DNA from: Flammulina velutipes
Taxonomy: Eukaryota > Basidiomycota > Agaricomycetes > Agaricales > Physalacriaceae
Assembly: GCA_011800155.1 (NCBI GenBank)
Contig: CM022377.1
Location: forward strand, 744,001 to 808,000
DNA: 64,000 bases
Reading direction: 5' to 3'
Shown here: positions 44,117 through 55,953 of the stretch, piece after piece
Layout: the number at the start of each line of letters is the position of its first letter
Position numbering within the stretch: position 1 is the first letter of the stretch
Position numbers and translations under genes: made by a program
The notes under the pieces: generated by a model
The model's input: the letters and a program-made list of their open reading frames with translations, nothing else
Told to the model about the DNA's origin: nothing
The model's database searches: none

Positions 44117-45438
44117 TCACTCAAGACGGTACATGAGTGTACCAAACCCGAGCTGGTCAAATCCTCCGGAGTTTGGTCCATAATCTCCTCCGCCACCTTC
44201 AACACCAACCAAGTCCCGCATCTCACCGGTCCAGGAGGCGTCCTGATCCTTTATCACAGCGTAATGGGCAAAGAGGAGCTCCCATGCTGGGCGGATTGTA
44301 CCTCTAGAGTTCGCACTAATCACCTGTTCATTGTAATCCTTGTTGACAAGTGGAGTATACGGCACGTCATGACCGAGATTGTACTTTGCAGTATACTCAG
44401 ACCTATTCACGCATGAGAAATGGCTGAGATATACAAAAATAACATACCCTGCAAGGATCTGGCTGTTGTTGTATCCGAAGAGATCGACACCTTGGTTGTA
44501 AGCCATTTGAGCGTATGCACCAATGAGAGCGAAATCGAGTGTAGCGTGTCCCTATGATGCAGAATTAAATTTGAACGCACACAATCAATCATCGAGGACT
44601 GACTTGATCACGCCCACTTTCTTCATTTTGACCTAAAGGTTTTCCGGTGCCTTCTTCCTGGTATACTTTCCAGATGAAATGGTTGATATTGCCGTTACCG
44701 GTCGTGGTGGTGAAGCGAGAAATAGCCGCATCGAATTGAGCTTGGTCGTCAGCAAGGATGGCGATAGCCAACTGGGACGCCATGTTGCAAATGTCCCTAG
44801 CCACAACGTTAGTCATTGGCACGTAGAGGGGATACGATACTCAATGCTCACCAGTTAGCGCGGTAATGGTACGCTGCCGCATCGTTGTGGTTATCCAAAA
44901 ACCAGATATTATCCGGCAAGAAGATGTTGACCATCATATCCCTAAACCTATTGAAAGACGCGGTAGGCCAGCCAGCGTAACCACGCATAATCTCTGCCGC
45001 ATTCGCAAACTGGTACCCGTAGAGCCCCGTTGCGAGGAATCTGTCTGAGTTCCCAGTGACTTGCTTCAGTGTGCCCGACCACGCGTCCAGGATCGCGATG
45101 GCGGCGTCAGCGAACGCCGTATCGTCGGTGATCTTCCAGCGGAGGGCGAGCTGGTAGGCAGCAGCGATGTCATTGTAGAAAAGGACAAAGTTCTGCGCTC
45201 CGGCGGCGGCCCCAGTACCGCGAATGACGATCTCGAGAGGGCCACGCATTTGATATCCAGATTGGGCATGACTGTTAGCAGTGAGCTTGTTGAACCCGGA
45301 CAACCAAGGCTCCGCTCGAGAGTTGACTTTGTCTTTGACGCGCGCAAAGTCGGCGGCAGTGTGTAACATGCCTGGGTGAACGAGCGCGAGCGCAGCTGTG
45401 GAGAGCGTCAAGAGAGTGGTAGCTGTGAAGAAGCGCAT
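44117..45438 (-). CDS. Secreted alginate-lyase-like polysaccharide lyase
   Basis: Exons 45438-44852, 44796-44604, 44551-44448 and 44402-44117 give 389 residues. A signal peptide (MRFFTATTLLTLSTAALA) precedes the mature protein. The alginate-lyase/chondroitin-AC-type toroid shows FVLFYNDIAAAYQLALRWK, AAIAILDAWSGTLKQVTGNS, LATGLYGYQFANAAEIMR, then DNHNDAAAYHYRANWDICNM and GRDQGHATLDFALIGAYAQ. His and Tyr residues in these blocks are the usual catalytic region. It is secreted and probably cleaves an acidic polysaccharide (uronate-containing) by beta-elimination; the exact polymer is unknown. An in-frame upstream ATG exists, but the chosen one starts a normal signal peptide and is preceded by a TATATA element near 45484. 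Confidence 0.85.
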
Positions 45439-45483
45439 TGCTGGAGCCTTGTGGACGTAGCAGTATGGCCATCTACTGCAGGC

Positions 45484-45490
45484 TATATAT
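45484..45490 (-). promoter_or_regulatory. TATA-like box of lyase gene
   Basis: ATATATAG on minus about 46-53 bp upstream of the ATG at 45438. Confidence 0.45.
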
Positions 45491-46048
45491 GATTTTCGAA
45501 AATGGGAGAAATCAATCAACTGATCAATTAATATCTTGTACTTTCGGAGCTGTGATTCGGACCGTCGCTGAGGAGCGAGTAGACCGTCACCACAAGACTG
45601 CAGAATAGAAGCCAGTTGGAAGCCGGTGGAGATTATTGAGGGGGGGTTGCCATGCTAGTGAGGTAAGATCTCAAGACGCCCCGGGCGGATAGACTGGCGG
45701 CCTCAGCATCCTCAGCCTTTGAAAGCGCGGAAAGTCGAGGTCCAGAATGATCTAAACAGGGATGGCTCGTCTTCTCTTGCGTACAAATACTTAGTAGCCT
45801 CAGCGCATTACGAGAGAGCGCGTCAAAGAGCGAGCGCAACTAGGTGTGTTTGGAAGTTAGCGTTCAAAACAAGAGACTGGGTAAGTAGTAGCTCACCAGT
45901 GCCACATTATAGAACCCACCCTTCAAATGAGATCAACCTGATGTGGTGCTAAGTAAATCAGGCAGAACTCATAGTAATTCCCAAACATACCTTACCGTTT
46001 ACATGTATTTATTGCGTGCAATGTACGTACAATACTTGCACGTATTTT
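45491..46048. other. Intergenic
   Basis: Between the lyase promoter and the 3' end of BCAT copy 1. No credible gene. Confidence 0.35.
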
Positions 46049-47432
46049 CTAATTGCATACAACACCCCAGTTGTCCCACTTGATCCGCCCCTCTTGGATA
46101 TCAACGAGCTTGCGCAACATCGCGCTAGCCACAGGTCCCAAGCCACCCGCAAAGGCGGGGAAGACCAAGTCGCATCCCCCAGCACCTATTCGTCCCACAG
46201 GTGCTACCACAACCGCCGTGCCAACCAGAAACGACTCGAGAGCCTTACCCTCCGCACTCCATGCCTTCAGATCAGTCAGCGTCACCTTCCTCTCAATGGC
46301 ATGCAACTTTGGAAGGCCTTCGAATACTTCTTTTTCCTCGTGCGCCTGCGCCAACGTCAAACAGGACATCCTCGTAACACCAGGCAGGATCGTGCTATCA
46401 AGCTCTGGGGTAACAAGATCCCAACCATCTCCGTCATCTCGCTTGAGCACTACGAAGAAGTTCATTGCGCCAGCTTCCGTGACTACGTCGTCGAGCATCC
46501 ACAGGATATTGTCGTAGCCCGCCTTGACTGCTTCACGTGTCGAGACGAAGCCGGGCGCGTAGTTTGCGCTGAGCTTGTGGCTGCCAGTACCCCCAGGCCA
46601 AGCACGCACACTCTCTTTCACTGTCATTAGTGCCAAAGGGCGAGGGCCAGTCTTGAAATAGGGCCCAGAGGGCGAGAGGACGACGTAAAGCAGCGCGTGG
46701 TCTGAGGCGGCAACTCCGAAACCGCTGCGTGTGCCAATCATCGTAGGTCGGATGTACAAGCTGTAGCCAGGCTTGTTGGGTATCCAGCGTTTGTCAACGA
46801 CGATGAGTTTTTGGATGAGCTTCAAAAACTCGTTGGTGTTGAATGGCTGTCGAACGGATCTGGTTCAAAATGTGTGCATTGTATGGCATAGGAGTGAACT
46901 TACGGGCAACGCGACGCGGTCAGCGGATCTCGCTAGGCGCTCCATGTTCTTGTCAGGGCGAAACAAACGCGCCTCTCCATCGGGTCCAAGGTATGCCTAG
47001 CCCTACCCATCAGCTGAGCTTCGATAGATATTCGAGTCACATACCTTCATGCCCTCAAAGACGTTGGTCGCATACTGGAGACAGGAACTCATGGGATCGA
47101 GAGGTATAGGGCCATAGGGCTTGATCTCTGGCGCTCCCCATCCGGTTGCAGGATCAAAGCTAACGATGAGCATATGGTCCGAAGAAAGCTAAAGACAAGT
47201 CAGTGATATCCTTACTACGAGAAAGACTCGCATACCCCTCCAAATACGAGCTTTTCAGGCTCGGGAACAGCTTTCAGCGTTTCCGCCAAAGTAATAGTTA
47301 ACTTTGAAGCCTGCAACGAATACATATGAGTAAAGGACTCAATCTCAAGAAAGGTATATAACTCACATCGAGGTCGGGGACGCTCGAGACGCCTTCAAGG
47401 TTCTTTCCTCCAACGGTTTTCCAAAGAGCCAT
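46049..47432 (-). CDS. Branched-chain amino acid aminotransferase, tandem copy 1
   Basis: Exons 47432-47367, 47310-47236, 47188-47045, 46996-46904 and 46846-46049 give 391 residues. This is a fold-type IV PLP enzyme: SLYIRPTMIGT and PSGPYFKTG line the active site, GTGSHKLSANYAPGF carries the likely PLP lysine (about residue 217), VVTEA(G)AMNFFVVL and LPGVTRMSCL hold cofactor-phosphate contacts. It interconverts Leu, Ile and Val with their 2-oxo acids using glutamate/2-oxoglutarate. There is no obvious mitochondrial presequence, so a cytosolic form is likely. The second copy, 0.7 kb away in the same orientation, has identical exon sizes. Exon 2 ends FGG here and FGQ in copy 2. Confidence 0.88.
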
Positions 47433-48138
47433 TGTAGTCGATGTAAGAAGAGAGTGTTCGAGTCATGGTCGGATTTTAAACCTTTCTCAGGTGGTGTGGT
47501 GATCGGAGTTACGCGTCGGATCTAAGGCCGAAGAAGATTCAGTTGCGCCACAGCAAATATTTATGTCGTCAGTTGCGGGAAGTGTGAAGGCGCGCATTTT
47601 TGGGAGCGTATTTAGTAGTACAGTAGTCCAGCGCAACTCAGGCTGGAAGGAGCGGATAGACTATCACAACGTTCAAGTTGCCGGAGAGAAGTCAATGTAC
47701 CATGCTGGTGGAGTGATAGCATGAAACGTTCAGAGTAGTATAGACGTAGCGGCTTGCGAGTCATGAGGGACCCTCAGCCCTCGGTCATTAGAAAGGCTGA
47801 AAGTCGAAGACAAGCTGATATCGTAAGAATCTGACCAGATGAGTCTTCTTTTGCACGTAAAAACCGGAGCATGTGCCAGTGTATGGTGCTCAAGAGTGAA
47901 CGGCAGAGAGTTTCTTCGAGGTCAGCGTGTCCAGAAGATCTACGAGTTCGAATTCGTGTGTCACATGAAGGTGCAAAAGCAAGAGGGAATTGCTCGATTA
48001 CGTAAACTGAGTTTCCACGTCTGACCCTCACCTGCTATCGCATGTGTGAGGTCGACACACACAGTTAGCCAATTTACCATCTACATTCCGTGTACATTGT
48101 ATGTGCATACATAAAGATATCCCATAGATCCATCTACT
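47433..48138. other. Spacer between tandem BCAT genes
   Basis: About 0.7 kb holding the promoter of copy 1 and the 3' end of copy 2. Short frames only, no other gene seen. Confidence 0.4.
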
Positions 48139-49521
48139 TTAATTGCAGACTACACTCCAGTTATCCCAGTGGACCTGACCTTCTTGAATTCCAACAATCC
48201 TGCGCATCATCGCGCTGGCCACAGGCCCCAATCCGCCCTCGAAGGTGGGGAAGGTTAAGTCCGCTCCCTTGGCACCTATTCGTCCCACAGGTGCTACCAC
48301 AACCGCCGTGCCCACCACAAACGACTCGAGGATCTTACCCTCTGCGCTCCATGCCTTCAGATCGGTCATCGTCACCTTCCTCTCAATGGCATGCAGCTTT
48401 GGAAGACCCTCGAATATCTCACTCTCCCCATGACCCTGCGCCAATGCCAAACACGACATCCTCGTAACACCAGGCAAGATCGTGCCATCAAGCTCTGGGG
48501 TAACAAGATCCCAACCATCTCCGTCATCTCGCTTGAGCACTACGAAGAAGTTCATTGCGCCAGCTTCGGTAACCACATCCCCGAGCATCCACAGGATCTG
48601 GTCGTAGCCCGCTTTGACCGCCTCACGAGTGGAAATGAATCCAGGCGAGTAGTTCGCACCGAGTTTGTGGCCTCCAGTACCTCCGGGCCACGCGCGCACG
48701 CTCTCTGTCACCGTCATCAGCGCCAGAGGACGAGGACCAGTCTTGAAATAGGGCCCAGAGGGCGAGAGGACGACGTAAAGCAGCGCGTGATCTGAGGCGG
48801 CAACTCCGAAACCACTGCGTGTGCCGACCATCGTAGGTCGGATGTACAGACTGTAGCCAGGCTTATTGGGTATCCAGCGCTTGTCTACAGCAACGAGCTT
48901 CTGGATGAGCTTCAACAGTTCGGCTGGGTTGAATGGCTGTCAAGGGATGTGATTGAGAATGTGTGGTTTACAGGTCTTGTAAGGGGCAGCTTACGGGTAA
49001 TGCTACGCGGTCGGCGGATCTTGCTAAACGTTCCATGTTCTTGTCGGGGCGAAACAAACGCGCCTCTCCGTCTGGTCCAAGGTATGCCTGACAGATCCTA
49101 TCCATGAGTTGAGCTTCGATGGATATCCGAGTCACATACCTTCATGCCTTCGAAGACGTTGGTTGCGTACTGGAGACAGGAGCTCATGGGATCGAGAGGT
49201 ATAGGTCCATAGGGTTTGATCTCTGGCGTTCCCCAGCCAGTCGCTGGATCAAAGCTAACGAGGAGCATATGGTCTGACGGGAGCTGAGGACAGGTCAGTG
49301 ACACCTTAGAGCTCGAGCGAAGCTTGCATACCTGCCCAAAGACAAGAGTTTCAGGCTCGGGGATTGGCTTCAACGTCTCCGCCAAAGTAATAGTTAATTT
49401 TGAAGCCTACGACGAGGTAAGCAAAGAAAACAGTGCTAGGAAAGCTATAGCTCACATCGAGGTCGGGGACGCTCGAGACGCCTTCAAGAGTCTTTCCGCC
49501 AACAGTTTTCCAAAGAGCCAT
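48139..49521 (-). CDS. Branched-chain amino acid aminotransferase, tandem copy 2
   Basis: Exons 49521-49456, 49406-49332, 49283-49140, 49087-48995 and 48936-48139; 391 residues, each exon the same length as in copy 1. It has the same PLP lysine segment (GTGGHKLGANYSPGF) and the same VTEAGAMNFF and LPGVTRMSCL motifs. Differences from copy 1 are mostly conservative, so both should be active; the pair may differ in expression. The reaction is the last step of Leu/Ile/Val synthesis and the first of their breakdown. The direct tandem arrangement suggests unequal crossing-over. Confidence 0.88.
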
Positions 49522-50024
49522 TGTAGTCGAAGATATAACAAGAAAGTGATCGAGTCATGGTCGGAGGAAAAATGATTTTAAACTTTCCGTAATCTTATCA
49601 GTTGTCGATCAGATTTCGGCCCTTCGGATCGGAGGCCGAAAGAAGACGTACGCCACAACGAATAACATTCAATTGACAATGTAACGCCATGCTATAAGCT
49701 CTCGAAATGATGGAGCATGGAAAACTTTGGGGTAGAATCCCAAGGATTCATCAATAAACCATCCGTTACCCCATCCTCTCGATAGAAACACTTCGTCAAA
49801 GGATTGACTTTCGATTATGTTGCTATGAAAAAGGAAGATTGTAAATTTCTCTAGCTTAGCTGGCATACCGTATCAGACATCTGTGGGTATATCTTCAGTA
49901 ACAATTTATATCCTTTTACGGAGAAATTGTCAACCGTGGGAATTATCAACCCTGTCAGCCTTACGCGCCGTTCAACTTTAACTCGAACTTGCGCGCAAGA
50001 TGTATCATCCATCCTCTCGTTTCC
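49522..50024. other. Intergenic, divergent promoters
   Basis: About 0.5 kb between the divergent BCAT copy 2 and the kinase-like gene. Nothing recognised. Confidence 0.4.
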
Positions 50025-51376
50025 ATGCTTTGTCCGTCACAAGTAACCGAATACCTATGGGAAGTAGACCTCTTCTGGGTTAATGCAAAGGACTTTCTGG
50101 AGAAATCTGGCTACAGCATACCACCAGTATTTGACCTCGCATACACACCATCGACACCTTCAGAGAAAAGAGCCGCAAAGGCTAGATTACCGGTGAATAC
50201 TGAGGTACTCCGCTTGTACTCCTAACTCATTCCCATACTAGAAGCCTGTCCTTATGGAAGCCGTTCGACTGAGGGATCAAGTTCCCGTTGTTTTGAAGCA
50301 AGTTGCTGCCTCAGAGGCTTACATCGCCACATATTTCTCGAGCCTACCGGAAGATCCAAGGAACCACTGCGTTCCCATTTACGAAGTTTTACGAATCGAT
50401 TCCCGGTATATCCTGGTCATGCCTCTGCTCAGGCCATGTCATCGTCCTTCTTTCGACACGGTTGGAGAAGTCCTCGAATGCTTTCGTCAGTTATTCGAGG
50501 TATTATTGGCCATTAAATGAACGGTTATGCATGTGCTAACCAAACCCTCCTAGGGCATTCAATTCATGCACAAGCATAGAACTTCACACGGGTCAGTTGA
50601 ATTATTTCAAGCCCTAGTCGCGCTACTAACCACCTTAACGTCCAGGGACCCAATTCTATGGATTCTCATGATGAGCGGAGACAAGATGTACCCAAAAGGC
50701 TTCAGCGCTGCTCGACCGTACCGAGGACAAAGAGACAAAGGGTATCCCAAGGCTGCCTGCACCAGAGCGGAATGTTGGCCGCGGTACTACATCATCGATT
50801 TTGAGTACTCCAAGCGCTTCCCCGAAAGTTATCAAGGTGTAGCATTCAACGACCAGACCGACGCTGACCGAACGCCAGGCCAGAATCCATTTCCTAACGA
50901 CATACATTACCTTGGCCAGTTCCTCAAACGCTACTTTATGCACGTAAGGAATCGATGATCCTTTTGAAACCAAATACTTACAATCCGTCTTTGAGTAGAG
51001 TAACGCCTTCAAACGACGCCACCTGGAGTTTCTCCGTCCCCTGGTGGCCGATATGCTTCACGAGACGCCTTCTCTGCGACCTACCATTGACGACGTCGTT
51101 CTACGATTCTCGGATATCCTGAAATCGACCAAGAACAGCCACATGCGCCAGGTGATCCAGCCAACGACACGTTTATTGGAAAATGTCTGGTCTCCATTCC
51201 AACACGTCTATCTGCGTACGAAGTATATGTTACTTCGCACTCCTCCCATCCCGAAGGATATTCTGCCTCCAATTACCGTCGTCCCGCCCAGGATGCGTGA
51301 TTTCTACACGCAGCCTCGATACGGAGACGAGGAAGGTCCGGACTCGGAAATGTTGCAAGAGCGAATCCATTTCTGA
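50025..51376 (+). CDS. Divergent fungal protein kinase-like protein, inverted copy 1
   Basis: Exons 50025-50192, 50242-50499, 50554-50591, 50646-50943 and 50999-51376 give 379 residues. The ATG at 50025 aligns with that of copy 2 (MLCPSQVTEYLW against MVYTGRITPYVW). Kinase-like landmarks are VPVVLKQV with the candidate ATP lysine, NHCVPIYEVL, MPLLRP hinge, HGD in place of HRD, and IIDFEYSKRF in place of DFG. The catalytic-loop Asn is lost: copy 2 reads HGDPILGNLMM, this copy HGDPILWILMM. The C-terminus is also shorter because a CGA codon in copy 2 is TGA here. It is likely a pseudokinase or decaying duplicate of a family common in mushroom genomes. Confidence 0.75.
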
Positions 51377-51546
51377 TTCTCTCATTACAAACCGCTCACA
51401 AAGTCATCGAGTTGAGGGGCTGGGAATTTCCTCAACATACAACGTTTCCGTATTTTGAATAGAAATGAACTTGACCCCCGCACCAACACATCACAATGCG
51501 AAGTCGAACGGATACAAAGATGCAATATTATCCAATAAAATATAAC

Positions 51547-53337
51547 CTACGCATCAGCCAACCGCAGAACAGCAACACCCTCAACATGATGCGTCTGTGG
51601 GAACAAGTCAAACCCTCTCACACTCTCCAAAACATACTTTTTCCCTCCTTCCTTGGCCCGCATCGCCCTCAGGATCATACCCACATCTCTCGCCTGGGAG
51701 TGCACATTGCAACTCACGTACACGACCGTCTGAGGCGCAAACTTCACTACTTGGTCGATAAACTCTTTGCTGCAGCCCTTCCGCGGTGGGTCAATGACGA
51801 TCGCCGTCTGATTTGGAGGAAAGTCATCTACAACTCCGAAGATGTCTGTCGCATCCCCCTTCCGGAATGAGATCTTCGACGAAGGGATACCGTTCAGTCG
51901 AGCATTCCTTTTTGCGTACATGATGGAATCCGGGGAGAGTTCGATGCCAGACACTTGGTCGAAGTATTTTGCGAGTGTGATACCGAAGAGGCCAGCACCA
52001 CAGTAAGTATCGATGAGATGTGTGGGCTTGTCGACGAGATCATCGGGGAAGATTGCGTCCCGTGTGAACTCGGTCAGTTTCACAAGAACACTGTTGTTGT
52101 TTTGGAAGAACGAGGATCCGGAGTATTCGAAGAATGAGTCACCGACGCGTTCACGAATGGATCCATTTGGGTTCGTGATGCACACTTTCTTGTTGAGAGC
52201 TTGGTCACGTTCTTCGTCGGAAAGGGAGGAGGATAATGGGAGAGATTGCGTGAGCTCTAATGAGTCTCGGAAGAGGAGAGTTGCGCCCAGTTTGAAGGTG
52301 TCTATGTTTCTTCGGTGGATCGTTAGATGAGTTAAGGCAAGGCAAGATTGACACATACTCGTGTGTGTGTTTTCGCACTCGAGGGATCTCCTCGTTTATA
52401 GCGGGCGTGGCGATGGGACAGTCCTTCTGACGGTTAGACCATGCAGTCACGGTGGGCTAACCATACCTCAATATCAATTATGCCAGGACGGCCAGTGGCG
52501 TTGAATCCAATATTCGGAAAACCATCTCCTGCTTGCCGTTTCTTTGGCATGGTGAAATGTGGGGTGAGTTTTGTGCGGTAGCCATACTGCAGCGGCGACT
52601 CGACAGTCTCCCCGATCTCTGGCACATCGGAGGCATCTAAGTCTGTCATTTCTCAGTTGGCGCGGACAGGCGTACGGAGACTCGGACACACCAGAGTAAT
52701 GTTTGTACGCATCGACGACGACGTTGCGCTTGATATCCATCTGTTTTGAGTACGGCACCATCTGGGTTGGATTAGAGACTGCATTCCGGAAGAGATAATG
52801 AATGTACTTGGTATTGACACCCTGAACAAGATCTAAAGTACTTGCACTTGACAAGACTCTCGTCGCGGTATTCCGGGTTGGGCTTGATGACCTCGAGGAA
52901 GTCCGCCTTTGCGTGCATTCGATGGGTTGCATATACCTTGCAGCGCACAATTTCTCCAGGAAAGACGTAGGGAATGGCGACAACCCATCTGCGGTCTTTA
53001 TCTGTCGGAAATCCAAGGCCAGTTGCTAGAGATGATATGAGTGAATGCCGATGGAGGGACGGGCATTTGACGCACCGTTCCCGCAGAGCCGCACGACCTC
53101 GACCTCTATCTCCTCCATCTGCGCGAACGGCATCGCAAACTCTGTACCCTGTTCAACCGCCCGTTCCACCGTTTCCGTTCCCAGCAATTCCGTTATTTGG
53201 AGCCACAGGACGTCTTCAGACGACGACGAGTCCGGCATGGACTTGCGCAGCTTTTTTATGCGTCTCTCTGATACTTTTCGCTTGCGGTCGGGGTCATCGC
53301 CAGCTATTATTTCGTCGTGTTTTCGTCTGGGCGCCAT
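51547..53337 (-). CDS. trm2: tRNA (uracil-54-C5)-methyltransferase, TRM2 family
   Basis: Exons 53337-53076, 53025-52808, 52761-52692, 52636-52467, 52426-52359 and 52309-51547 give 516 residues. A basic N-terminal tail precedes a TRAM-like beta domain (VYATHRMHAKADFLEV). Then comes a CKYFRSCSGCQYQ cluster, the Fe-S-type Cys motif of the RumA/TrmA family, and a SAM-binding Rossmann domain (LIDTYCGAGLFGITLA, GIELSP). Catalytic DPPRKGC and VSCN lie near the end. It uses SAM to make m5U54 in tRNA. A possible 30-nt intron at 52936-52907 was rejected because the stretch is in frame and reads as TRAM sequence. The open frame continues upstream to an ATG at 53571, adding an Arg-rich leader. Confidence 0.88.
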
Positions 53338-53875
53338 GTCAAAAGAGTGGTCGTCGTTGCGAGGAAAACGGTGGCGTTTTATTTGAGGTCGTGGTGGTGG
53401 TTCACTTGGAAGGAGCGGCCGTGCCAAATTGCGCTCGACTTTGGAAATTACTCCGTTTTGTCGGAGAAAGGTGGGTCGAGAGATATGTGGAGGAGGCGTG
53501 ACTCTGCGGGTACCAAAATAGCGACGAGAAAGACAGAGTGGACGCTGCAACATCCGTTCACAACTTTTCAAAGTCCAAGTCTAATTCCAATTCCGGAGGT
53601 GCGATCGACAGTCACGTGTAAGGACAGGGCCAATGGGCGAAGCGCAATTGCCATACAAGTATATTCACTTTACTGGGTGAGAGAAGGTCAGAGACTATGC
53701 CAATAAGCAGGATACCTAAGGCTTCCCAGCAGAGCTGGAAAACAGATGAAAGAGAAATGTAGAGTGGCGTACCGATCATGAACGTCGGATAATGCCGAGG
53801 ATTTAAAGTAGAGAATATGAGGTCAAAGCAGGGAAATGTAATTCTATTCAGAATACGACAAATTACATTGGATAT
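53338..53875. other. TRM2 upstream region and 3' end of kinase-like copy 2
   Basis: This holds the TRM2 promoter, the in-frame upstream extension (to 53571), and the 3' flank of the kinase-like gene. No separate gene seen. Confidence 0.35.
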
Positions 53876-55245
53876 TCAATTGGTTTTGGCAGCCTTGTAA
53901 TGAGAGAATCGAACCCTGATTCGCGTTTGCAAGTTCTCCGGACCTTCCTCGTCTCCATATCGAGGCTGCGTGTAGAAATCACGCATCCCGTGCGGTATGA
54001 CGATAATTGGAGGCAGAATATCCTTCGGGATGGGAGGAGTGCGAAGTAACGTATACTTCGTACGCAGATAGACGTGTCGGAATGGAGACCAGACATCTTC
54101 CAATAAACGTATCGTCGGCTGGGCCATCTGGCGCATGTGGCTATTCTTGGTCGATTTCAGAATATCCGAGAATCGCAGAACGACATCGTCAATCGTAGGT
54201 CGTAGAGAAGGCGTCTCATGAAGCATATCGGCCACTAGTGGACGGAGAAACTCCAGGTGGCGTCGTTTAAAAGAGTTTTTCTATTCGAAAATCGACTGTC
54301 AGTGTTCGGCCAAGTGTAAACTCTGATCCTTACATGCATGAAGTAGCGTTGGAGGAACTGCCCAAGGTAGTGAATGTCGTTGGGAAATGGATTCTGGCCG
54401 GGTGTTCGGTCGGCATAAGTCTGGTCGTTGAATGCTACACCTTGATAATTCGAAGGGAAGCGCTTAGAAAACTCAAAATCGATGATGTAGTACCGTGGCC
54501 AACATTCCGCTCTAGTGCAGGCAGCCTTGATGGACCGTTTGCAGTTTGGTTCCCGGTTTATTTGAGCAGCGTTGAAGCCTTTGGGGTACATCTTGTCGGC
54601 GCTCATCATGAGGTTTCCCAAGATCGGGTCCCTAAACGCCAAGGGCGTGAGTGGCGCGACTGGAGACTGAGATAAATTAACTAACCCATGGGAAGTTCTG
54701 TGCTCGTGCATGAATTGAATGCCCTAGAAATGGGTGATGAGTACACACAAGAGTGATGTTAACAATAATACCTCAAATAATTGACGGAAACATTCGAGGA
54801 CTTCTCCGACCGTGTCGAAAGCAGGACTGTCACAAGGCCGGAGCTGAGGCATAACTAGGATGTACCAGGAGTCGATTTGCAGAACTTCATAGATGGGGAC
54901 ACAGTGGTTCCTTGAATCGTCCGGTAGATTCGAAAAATATGTGGCAATATAGGCCTCTGACGGAGCTACTCGCTTCAATATGACGGGGACTTGATCCTCA
55001 AGGCGAACGGCTTGCACAAGGATAGATCTCTAGTTCAGTAATGAGTTATGAAGAGAGGGAGACACCTCGAAACTCACCGGCAACCTAGCCGTTGCGGCCC
55101 TCTTCTCTGCGGGAGTTGATGGTGTGTATGCGAGGTCAAATACTGGAGGTATCCTGTAACCTGATTTCTCCAGAAAGTCCTTTGCATTGACCCAGAAGCG
55201 GTCTGACTTCCATACGTATGGGGTTATTCGTCCTGTATAGACCAT
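53876..55245 (-). CDS. Divergent fungal protein kinase-like protein, inverted copy 2
   Basis: Exons 55245-55078, 55029-54772, 54723-54686, 54631-54334 and 54280-53876 give 388 residues; a longer in-frame start at 55287 is possible. Intron sites match copy 1 exactly, and exons 1-4 have equal lengths. Landmarks are VPVILKRV, NHCVPIYEVL, MPQLRP, a catalytic loop HGDPILGNLMM that keeps both Asp and Asn, and IIDFEFSKRF replacing DFG. Metal binding may be altered by the DFE change, so activity is uncertain. It lies in inverted orientation to copy 1 with TRM2 between them. This is the better preserved copy. Confidence 0.8.
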
Positions 55246-55287
55246 GGATCCGGAGGGGAATGGATGCGTCGTGAACGTAGCATACAA

Positions 55288-55953
55288 AGTGGGAGTGGCT
55301 GCTTAAGTTGAACATCCCACGTTCTCCCACGTTGCAATGTTTGTCACACGATGGCACATGCCATTAGTTAGTTCTCACCAATTCTCACGCATCATCGCCT
55401 TCTCATCACCTTCGAGCTGTAAAACGTAGGTGCAGTATGGTGGATGCGCACAAAATGTCCCCTTCTGAGGCCTCGTGTCAGAATCTTCTACTTCGAGCTG
55501 TAAAATTGGGCTATGCTTATCCATACAACCGCATGACTGCAGCCTTCGAGCTGTAATTTTCCACCACATGTTACTTCGAGTTGTAACACTGCTGTCTTCG
55601 AGCTGTATACGTGTCCTTCTTCCAAGAGTGTCTCCCGCCTCAATTTGTCAATGTTACTGAGCTTGTCAAGCCCATCCAACATATGAAGTCTACGATACAC
55701 CATTTAGACAAGGCCCCTCAACCTGAACGCCAGGTACGGAGTCTCCAGGCAGTCATTCAATCTTTTGGGACATACTGATATCCATCCGAAGTTCCGAATC
55801 ATCATGCAATCTTCTACAGCGGCAGTGCCTCCGGGGTACGTTCTTCGCAGCGCGTGTGTGAGAAGACGGCCACACACCTCGCTCTCTGGGATGATATTTA
55901 AATGCGCCCATGTCCTGCTCTGTGATTATAACACTACAACCCATCATTCAGCT
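55288..55953. other. Divergent intergenic region with motif array
   Basis: Upstream region of two divergent genes. Apart from the 13-bp motif array I see no ORF I trust; an in-frame extension upstream of 55954 exists but its sequence looks untranslated. Confidence 0.4.
55410..55608. repeat. Five-copy CTTCGAGCTGTAA motif array
   Basis: The 13-mer CTTCGAGCTGTAA occurs at 55410, 55491 and 55544, with one-base variants at 55574 (CTTCGAGTTGTAA) and 55596 (CTTCGAGCTGTAT). All face the same way and the spacing is irregular (22-81 bp). The array lies between the start of kinase-like copy 2 (minus) and the RS/RD gene (plus), in the shared upstream region. It is either a cluster of binding sites or a decayed minisatellite. 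Confidence 0.6.

Noticed and set aside
52907..52936. Possible 30-nt GT-AG intron in TRM2
   Set aside because: Too short, a multiple of three without stops, and its translation fits the TRAM domain.
55405..55610. CRISPR-like reading of the CTTCGAGCTGTAA array
   Set aside because: Units are 13 bp, spacing is irregular, and the genome is eukaryotic.
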